Assembly: GCA_022578965.1 (NCBI GenBank)
Contig: MU400977.1
Location: 1-17,084, forward strand
Length of the DNA: 17,084 nt
Direction of reading: 5' to 3'
Source: Xylaria sp. FL1777
Taxonomy: Eukaryota > Ascomycota > Sordariomycetes > Xylariales > Xylariaceae
In this document: piece after piece, positions 11,423 through 17,084 of the stretch
Layout of the letters: each line of letters opens with the position of its first letter
How positions within the stretch are numbered: position 1 is the first letter of the stretch
Notes under the pieces: generated by a model
Seen by the model: the letters and a program-made list of their open reading frames with translations, nothing else
Told to the model about the DNA's origin: nothing
Databases searched by the model: none
Made by a program: the position numbers and the translations under genes

Positions 11423-11560
11423 CTAAAAATAAAATATTTAAAGCTATATAATAATTATACTTTAGCTTAATAATTACTAAAAATAAAATATTTAAAGCTA
11501 TATAATAATTATATACTAGCTTAATAATTATAAAAAGTCCTAAAAATAAAATATTTATTA
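11423..11560. repeat. Short tandem repeat, about 2.4 units
   Basis: The segment CTAAAAATAAAATATTTA starts at 11423 and 11477 (period 54). It recurs at 11540 with a spacing of 63 because of a short insertion, and the last unit is partial. Each unit also contains TATATAATAATTATA and TAGCTTAATAATTA. The repeated block resembles one arm of the dispersed palindrome family, so it may derive from that family. Confidence 0.85.
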
Positions 11561-12084
11561 TAATTTTTGCTAAGCCTTTTTTAGTTTGCTTTTTTTGTTC
11601 TTCTTATAACTTTTTTTTTTAGCTTAGCTATACTAACTATTTATGCTTGCTATTTTAAATATTTAGTTTATAAAGCCTTTATTATTACTAAGGCCTAGGC
11701 TTATAGCTAAAAAGTATTATTATAAGCTAAAAAGAAACCTTTTTAAAAAAAATAGCTAATAATAGTTAAAATATGCAGGTTATTTTAGCTGCTTACTTTA
11801 GCAACCTTTAGCTAACCTAGTATTTTGCTAATTATAATGCAAGTATTTCTGCTGTTTTTTTACTTTTTACTTAAAAAGTAACCCTTAAACAAGTTATATA
11901 AAACTAAAATAATATTAATAGCGTTAAAAAGTATAATATATAACTTATAAAAATAAAAAAGCAAAAGATATAAAGTAAAATATTAACATTTATTTTTTAC
12001 TTTAAAACTTAAAACAAGTTTACTTTCTTTATAAATACTTATAGTAAATATTTACTTTTTACATTGTTTTTATACTAAAACTTT

Positions 12085-12128
12085 AAAAAACCGAATATTT
12101 TAATAATAATTAAAATATTTAGTTTTTT
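12085..12128. repeat. Hairpin with 18-bp arms upstream of the helicase gene
   Basis: The left arm 12085-12102 (AAAAAACCGAATATTTTA) pairs with the right arm 12111-12128 (TAAAATATTTAGTTTTTT) across an 8-base loop. The two mismatched positions (CG versus TA) are transitions. The arm is the same core seen at 7773-7790, so this is a member of the dispersed palindrome family. Confidence 0.85.
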
Positions 12129-13420
12129 GTGTGCTTAAGTATAGTTATATTAATATAGTTGTAACATTAGTAACATTATATTTTTATTACTAATTTTAAA
12201 ATGTAAGTATAACTTAAAAAAATCCTGATTTTTTTTTAATATAAAATAGCTTTAGCGCAATAGTTTAATATATTATAATATATAACTTTAGTACTAAAAA
12301 CAAACTTAATGCTTTAGTAAACCTACTTAAAAAGTATAATTTTATAGCTTACTTTATGTTTTTGTAGCAAGGTTATTAATTTTTAAAAGGTAAAATGCCT
12401 TCTGTAGTAACTATTATAAAAAGTTAACAAACAGCAAATATACTAAAAATAGCTATAATTATAGCAGCTTTTAAGCTACTATAAACTTACTTAAAGCATT
12501 TTTATATTTAATAAAGCTAAAGCATTAAGCTTATTTATAGTATTTTTAAGAAAAATTAAACTAAAGCATTACTTTTTATATAGTTTTACTAGTATAAACG
12601 TTATAATAATAGATCTTTTATATATTATAAGCAGAAAAAAGCAGTAATATAGCTTTTAACTATTATTATAGTTCTAAAAGCTATTGCTTTTAATATTTAA
12701 AAAAATAACTATAAATTATTAGCTATATTTTTTAATAAAACTAACGCAGCAAGCTAAGCTAGCTTTTTTAATGTAATAATAAAAGACGTAATATTATTTT
12801 TTCCTTATATAAGTTATATTAATAGCATTAAAAAACAGCTAAAAAATAAAGCAGCAATACTTAAAAGCATAATAAATTATAATACTTAAGTAAAGCTATA
12901 ATGTTTTATAGATTTTTTAATAAAGCAATATATATTTATTGCTATAAACTAAAGCATAATAGATTTACTACATTTAAGCATAGCTAATATAAAATATATT
13001 TATATTTAAACTAAAGGCTTTATTAATAAAACTAAAATAAATAATTTACTACTTTTGCTAAAAGTTAACAAAGCAAATAAAATTAAAACAATTATTAATG
13101 CAAACAATATAAAAGTTATTAATAAGCTTGCTTTAAATAAAACAGCAGAAATAATAATAATTACTAGAGCTAATTCTTTAAACAAAGATTTAGATTTTTA
13201 AAACAATAATATTATAAAAGCTAAAGCTAGAAAAAAAGCAAAAGACCGCAAAAAAAAGTATAACCTAATTATAAAATATATATTAAGTAGCGCTAAAAGT
13301 TAAAATTAATTAGTTATAAATGCTGCATTATACCTTAAAATAAACTAGCAAAATGCTATAATAACATTTAAAAACAAAACTACTTTTTAATTATACTAGC
13401 TTATAAATAAATAAAAATAG

Positions 13421-13562
13421 GTTTTAAAAAACTAAATATTTTATTACTTATTTTATTTTATAAGCTTTTAAGTATTTAAAAAATAAAATATTTATTATAA
13501 ATATTTAAATTTTTATTTCTTTTAATAATACTTGCTAATAATAAATATTAAAAACAAATATA
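13421..13562 (+). other. Frame-breaking insert in the helicase gene (intron or hairpin element)
   Basis: The coding frame used up to 13420 stops making sense here and the Walker A region downstream is in another frame. The segment starts GTTTTAAAAAACTAAATATT, containing the palindrome-family core. It has a second similar copy at about 13473 (TATTTAAAAAATAAAATATT) and an inverted version near 13495-13515. A TGCTAATAA segment at 13533 resembles a fungal branch site. It could be an intron or an inserted hairpin element. Splice sites cannot be fixed: the nearest AG does not restore the frame exactly. Confidence 0.45.
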
Positions 13563-13613
13563 GCTGCTATATTAACTAAAATTGTTAACTTTTTTAACTT
13601 TGCTTTTATAGCA

Positions 13614-13637
13614 AATAAATATAGAACTAGAAAAACA
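13614..13637 (+). other. Remnant Walker A (motif I) of SNF2 helicase
   Basis: The codons read N-K-Y-R-T-R-K-T where the family has D-E-x-G-x-G-K-T. Asp to Asn, Glu to Lys and both Gly to Arg changes are each one G-to-A transition (GAT to AAT, GAA to AAA, GGA to AGA). The P-loop Lys and Thr are unchanged. The glycine losses would abolish ATP binding. Confidence 0.85.
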
Positions 13638-13913
13638 GTAACCTATAGTAAAATACTAAATAACTTTTACTACAAAAAGTATATTACTATATTTAAACAT
13701 AAAAAAATTTATTATTTGTTATTTATTTTTATACTTTTTTCTATAGCTACGTAAATTTATAATATATTATAATCCTTTTTTTAAGAAAACTTTAACGTAT
13801 ATTTAGCTTATAATAATAGCAAGTTTAAAATTAACAAATTAAAAAAAAAGCGCATTTTTAACAAATAAAACCTTATTGCTAAAATATAAAACTTAGATCT
13901 AATATTACTAAAA

Positions 13914-13990
13914 GTATATATAACTTAATAAAAACTAAATATTTAATATTAGTATTATTAAATATTTAGTTTTTTATACTTTTTATATAG
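13914..13990 (+). other. Candidate 77-nt intron carrying a hairpin
   Basis: The segment begins GTATAT, like a fungal 5' splice site, and ends TATATAG. It contains the hairpin at 13930-13974. The reading frames before it and at the DEAH motif are the same, so removing 77 nt needs a compensating shift before 14150. An insertion whose edges differ slightly is equally possible. Confidence 0.3.
13930..13974. repeat. Hairpin with 19-bp perfect arms inside the helicase gene
   Basis: The left arm 13930-13948 (AAAAACTAAATATTTAATA) and right arm 13956-13974 (TATTAAATATTTAGTTTTT) are perfect reverse complements around a 7-base loop. The core CTAAATATTTA is shared with the hairpins at 7762 and 12085. 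It lies between the Walker A and DEAH motifs of the helicase gene. Confidence 0.88.
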
Positions 13991-14228
13991 GACTTTTTGC
14001 TAACTAAAGCAAACTAGCAAAATTATGTTTGTTTTTTTATTTTTAACCTTTAATGCATGCTATTTATTTAAAGCTTTTAAGCTAGTAAAAAACTTAATTT
14101 ACTAAAAAAAGTAAACCTTAAGCTAAGTTAATATAAATAATAAAAACAAAAGAATTCCGGTTAAAAAAAATGCTAAAATCAAAGTTTATAGTATATTTAC
14201 TTTGTAGCACTTTAAAGTACTAGTAATA

Positions 14229-14240
14229 AATAAAGCATAT
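14229..14240 (+). other. Remnant DEAH box (motif II) of SNF2 helicase
   Basis: The codons AAT-AAA-GCA-TAT read N-K-A-Y, preceded by hydrophobic L-V-I. One transition in each of three codons (GAT to AAT, GAA to AAA, CAT to TAT) separates this from D-E-A-H. Motif III follows about 28 codons later as L-A-T-F (P to F by two C-to-T changes). Confidence 0.85.
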
Positions 14241-15565
14241 ACTTATAAAAACACAAATAGTATAATATATTAATTAATTTAATTCTTGCAACAAAAAAGC
14301 ATAGTTCTTTGTTTAGCAACTTTTTTTATAAATTACTTAAAAAATATATTAAAATATTTATAATTTAGCTTTATAAAGCTATTAATACTGCTTTTATTTT
14401 TATTTAACTTTAATAAGCTAAAACTATATAAACTAAGCTTTAATTTACTTTAGCTATTAAAAAAAATGCTTTATATTAATATTAATAGCATTTAGCATTT
14501 AGCTATTAGTAGTACTAGCAAGTTAATAGTAAATATAAATAACAATAGTGCTTTTAAAAATATATAATGCTTTAGTAAAGCTTATAAAAGTAAAAACTAC
14601 AAGTAATAAACAGTATTATTTAACTTTTTTAGCTATACTGCTAAATAATATAACTAGAGCTTTAACTTATGCAAAATTATAATTAGTATAATTTATAAAT
14701 AGCTTTTTTTGCGTTATAATATAAGCACTAAAATTAAAACTTTAAACAGCAAAAATGTAGCTTTAAGTAATAATTTATTTAAAGCTAAGTTTATTATAAT
14801 GTATGTTTTCTTAAATAAATAAAGCAAAAAGAAATATTAAAAATAGTTTGCTATATATAAAAATTAATTATATGCTGCATTTTTAGATAAAAAAAGTCTA
14901 GCAATTATAGCTATTAGCTAAATTAAATAAGGCTACTACTAAACTAATAAAATTATAAACCTAGTTATATTAAACCTTAAGGTTTAGCGCAAGTTAAATA
15001 TTATAGCTTTTAACCTAAATAATGTTTAAACTTTACGCTTAAAAAAAAACATTAAAAATAAAACAAACTAAAAAACTAATTAGCTTACCTTTATTAAAAA
15101 AAAGCTTACTTTAACTAATAATTCTTTTAGCAATAATAAAAAAGCTAATATAAATGCTAAAAGTAAAAAAAAAGCAAAAGCAAAAAGTACTAAAGCTAAT
15201 AATATTAAAAACCTAATTATTAAGTTTTAACTAGTAGTAGCTATAAGTATTTAGTAAATATATAATATTATTTAGTAAACTGCTAATAAAAAAGCATAAT
15301 ATATTTTTAAACTTACTAAAAAAAATATATGTGCTACTATTTTATTAAACTACATTAAACAGTTTAAGTTTATTATTATTTGCAGTTTACTATTAGCTTA
15401 TATTATTTTTTAAGTTTTTGCATATATAACTTAGCTTAAAAAAAAAAATAATATAGCTTTTTTAAACTAAGTAATTATTATAGCAGAATTTTTATAAACC
15501 TAGCAATAAGTATTCTTAGTTCTTTTTTATCTAACATATGCTTTTAAGAAAAAGAATATTTGTTT

Positions 15566-15713
15566 TAATAAATATTTTCTTTTTTAAGGCTTTATTACTT
15601 AATAAAATAGATATTTTCTTTTTTAAGGCCTTATTACCTAATAAAATAAATATTTCCTTTTTTAAGGCCTTACTACTTAATAAAATAAATATTTTATTTT
15701 TTAAAGCGTTTTA
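15566..15713 (+). repeat. 39-bp minisatellite, about four units, in frame
   Basis: Units recur exactly every 39 bp at 15572, 15611, 15650 and 15689, each with an ATATTTTCTTTTTTAAGGCC-like segment followed by TTATTACTTAATAAAATA. Since 39 is 13 codons, all helicase-frame positions are preserved. That frame reads F-stop-G-L-I-T-stop-stop-N-K-Y-F-L per unit, where stops would be former Gln codons. The array lies between the helicase core and motif V. It keeps more G and C (AAGGCCTT) than its surroundings. The + frame from the ATG at 15538 (70 codons) is open only because of the repeat and is not a credible gene. Confidence 0.85.
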
Positions 15714-15935
15714 TAACCTTATAGTCTACTTTTTTGCTATTTTATATTAGTACTTAAATATTATTATATTAATACATTTTTATTTTTTCTTAAAGAACTT
15801 TTTATTTTTTTCTAAATTTTAAACTTAGATATACAAACTATTGCATTTTATTAAAGCAATAAAAAGCGCTTAAACATTATAGCTAATTTTAATAATCTTA
15901 ACTTATTTATTTAGGTCTTTATTTATAGCTTAAAA

Positions 15936-15959
15936 ACTGCTAGTATAAATATTAATTTA
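15936..15959 (+). other. Remnant motif V of the SNF2 C-terminal helicase domain
   Basis: The codons read T-A-S-I-N-I-N-L where the family has T-A-G-V-G-I-N-L. Each change is explained by G-to-A transitions (GGT to AGT, GTA to ATA, GGT to AAT). It is preceded by S-L-K, as usual in SNF2 proteins. Confidence 0.82.
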
Positions 15960-16019
15960 TATAACTGCTGCTATAAAAGCTATATTATATCTTTATTTTA
16001 AAGTACTAATATATTAAAC

Positions 16020-16052
16020 TAGCTACTTAGTTAACTTGTGCGCATAAAACAA
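16020..16052 (+). other. Remnant motif VI of the SNF2 C-terminal helicase domain
   Basis: The codons read stop-L-L-S-stop-L-V-R-I-K-Q, matching Q-L-L-G-R-L-V-R-I-G-Q if the first stop was CAA or CAG, S was Gly, the second stop was Arg (CGA) and K was Gly (GGA to AAA). The R-I-x-Q core is intact and followed by K-K-Y. Confidence 0.82.
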
Positions 16053-16874
16053 AAAAAATATATTAAGTAATTTATTATTATAATTACTAGTACTATTTAT
16101 AAAAAACATAAAAGCATTATATAACGCAAGTTTTTATAGCAAATTGCTATAAAAAGCAATATTAATTCTAAGATTAAAAAAAAGCTAAGCATTATTATTT
16201 ATTATAAAATAATCTAATATTTATATAATTAACTATATAGTTATTATTTACTAAAGGCTATAAACCCTAGTATTATTATTATTTTTTTTAAATTTTTCTG
16301 CAAAGTATACAATTATATTTTTACTATTGCTTAGCTTGCTATAAATAAACTTAAATAATATTATATTATAAATAGGTTTGCAGCTTTTAATTATATTATA
16401 TATGCTATATATTTAGCAAAGCTATAAAGCACTAAAAAAAAAAAGCTTTTTATAACATTTTAGCAAGTAAAACAGTTAAATAACCTAAAATAATAGCATT
16501 TTTTACATTTTTATAAATATTTGCTAAACAGAATTATTACTGCTTTTTAAAAGGCTAAAAACTAAAATGCTAAAGCTATTAATGCTTGTTTAGCTAAAAT
16601 TAATAGGGCATAAGTAGTTTAAAAAAAAGCAGAACTTAAAAAGCAAAAAAATAAAAAACGTGCATAGCAAAAACAGAAAAAACAAGAAAAAAAGAAACAA
16701 CTAAAAAAAAAAAAGGCCTAAAAAAAAGCCAAAGTTAAAAAAAAAGCAAAAATTGCAAAAAAGGCTAAAGCTACAAAAAAAGCAGCACATAAAACCTTTA
16801 AAAAGCAATAAGCATAAGCAAAAAAAAAAAATGCAAATATTGCAACAAATAATAGTAAATATAAAATATTTTAA

Positions 16875-17084
16875 TAGTTTAGCTATATACTTAAATAAAT
16901 TATAAATTAAGTTTATATTACTATAGTATTAAAAGTACTTATTAAATATAATAATAAAACTTGTTAAAAACAAAAAAGCTTTAAAAAAGAAATATTTAAA
17001 AAGAAAAAAAAGCAAATTTATTAATTGTTTAATTATAATTATAAATATTTAAAAAATTAAATATTTAAAATATATAAATATTAA
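16875..17084. other. AT-rich tail at the window edge
   Basis: No independent gene is visible. The helicase frame continues through Lys-rich codons to about 17030, so the gene may end here. From 17029 the sequence is purely A and T to the window edge, with AAATATTTAAAAAATTAAAT at 17043-17062 resembling the palindrome core. Confidence 0.5.

Larger units (their letters stand above)
11314..12223. other. Spacer between the divergent decayed genes
   Basis: No gene was recognised here. Base composition changes from T-rich (left repeats) to A-rich (helicase gene) on the + strand, which fits divergent transcription from this spacer. It holds a short tandem repeat (11423-11560), an AAGGCCTAGGCTT segment near 11692 and a hairpin (12085-12128). 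RIP-type mutation prevents identifying promoter elements. Confidence 0.5.
12224..16874 (+). pseudogene. RIP-decayed SNF2-family helicase/ATPase gene
   Basis: SNF2-family ATPases use ATP to translocate on DNA, mostly in chromatin remodelling and repair. The N-terminal part (12224-13420) reads in the frame of position 12242, without a recognised domain. After a disrupted segment, the helicase core reads in the frame of position 13611: a Walker A equivalent at 13614-13637, a DEAH equivalent at 14229-14240, an LATP-like motif III at 14313-14324, a TAGVGINL-like motif V at 15936-15959 and a QLL-G-R-x-VRIGQ-like motif VI at 16020-16052. Order and spacing fit SNF2 proteins. Stops in frame are almost all TAA or TAG, expected from Gln, Arg or Trp codons. 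Lys-rich stretches (about 15138-15225 and 16569-16850) are probably former Glu/Asp-rich and Glu/Ala/Gln-rich regions, because G-to-A turns GAA into AAA. The end is set at the TAA at 16872-16874; the frame could be followed to about 17030, so the true end is uncertain. The start is approximate. Whether it was a host gene copy or part of a mobile element is not shown. Confidence 0.85.

Noticed and set aside
12542..13310. Segment with few stops considered as a separate transposase-like gene
   Set aside because: It is on the same strand directly upstream of the SNF2 core and is best read as the N-terminal part of that gene; no separate domain was recognised.
15538..15750. 70-codon + strand reading frame as a repeat protein gene
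   Set aside because: It is open only because of the 39-bp tandem units and lies out of frame within the decayed SNF2 gene.
16569..16850. Lys/Ala/Gln-rich tail taken as the C terminus of a pogo-type transposase
   Set aside because: The upstream sequence in the same frame carries SNF2 helicase motifs and no DDE transposase motifs, and the lysines are probably mutated Glu codons.

Overview
This window looks like a gene-dead, extremely A+T-rich block of a eukaryotic genome, most likely an AT isochore of a filamentous ascomycete fungus. In 17 kb no reading frame from a Met exceeds about 90 codons, yet protein motifs are still readable. Their damaged positions are explained by C-to-T and G-to-A changes on both strands, the signature of repeat-induced point mutation (RIP) or a similar cytosine-deaminating repeat defence. 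The organism assignment is an inference. No tRNA, rRNA, CRISPR array or intact gene was seen.

Layout. (1) 1-408 is AT-rich with no gene, followed by an uninterrupted 564-bp run of only A and T at 409-972. (2) Three head-to-tail copies of one repeat follow: copy 1 at 998-5845 (about 4.85 kb), a 445-bp fragment at 5846-6290, and copy 3 at 6291-11155 (about 4.87 kb, with its presumed gene start continuing to about 11313). All three share the same left edge. Away from one spacer, the copies differ nearly always by transitions. The repeat is T-rich on the + strand and most likely carries a decayed minus-strand gene or genes of unrecognised function. (3) 11314-12223 is a spacer with a short tandem repeat and a hairpin. 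(4) 12224-16874 on the + strand is a decayed SNF2-family DNA helicase/ATPase gene. The Walker A, DEAH, motif III, and C-terminal helicase motifs V and VI can all be recognised in order, each damaged only by transitions. (5) 16875-17084 is an AT-rich tail.

Structural layer. A family of short palindromes, most with a core close to AAAAAACTAAATATTTTA, recurs: once in the same spacer of each long repeat copy, once upstream of the helicase gene, and once or twice inside it. In the two repeat copies the palindromes differ by four transversions, and every one is matched by the complementary change in the opposite arm.

The left repeat and the helicase gene appear to be divergently oriented, with starts about 0.9 kb apart. 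They could be two genes of one larger mobile element or unrelated neighbours; one window cannot decide. Functionally the locus is silent at the protein level. Its interest lies in mutation spectrum, repeat architecture and hairpins.
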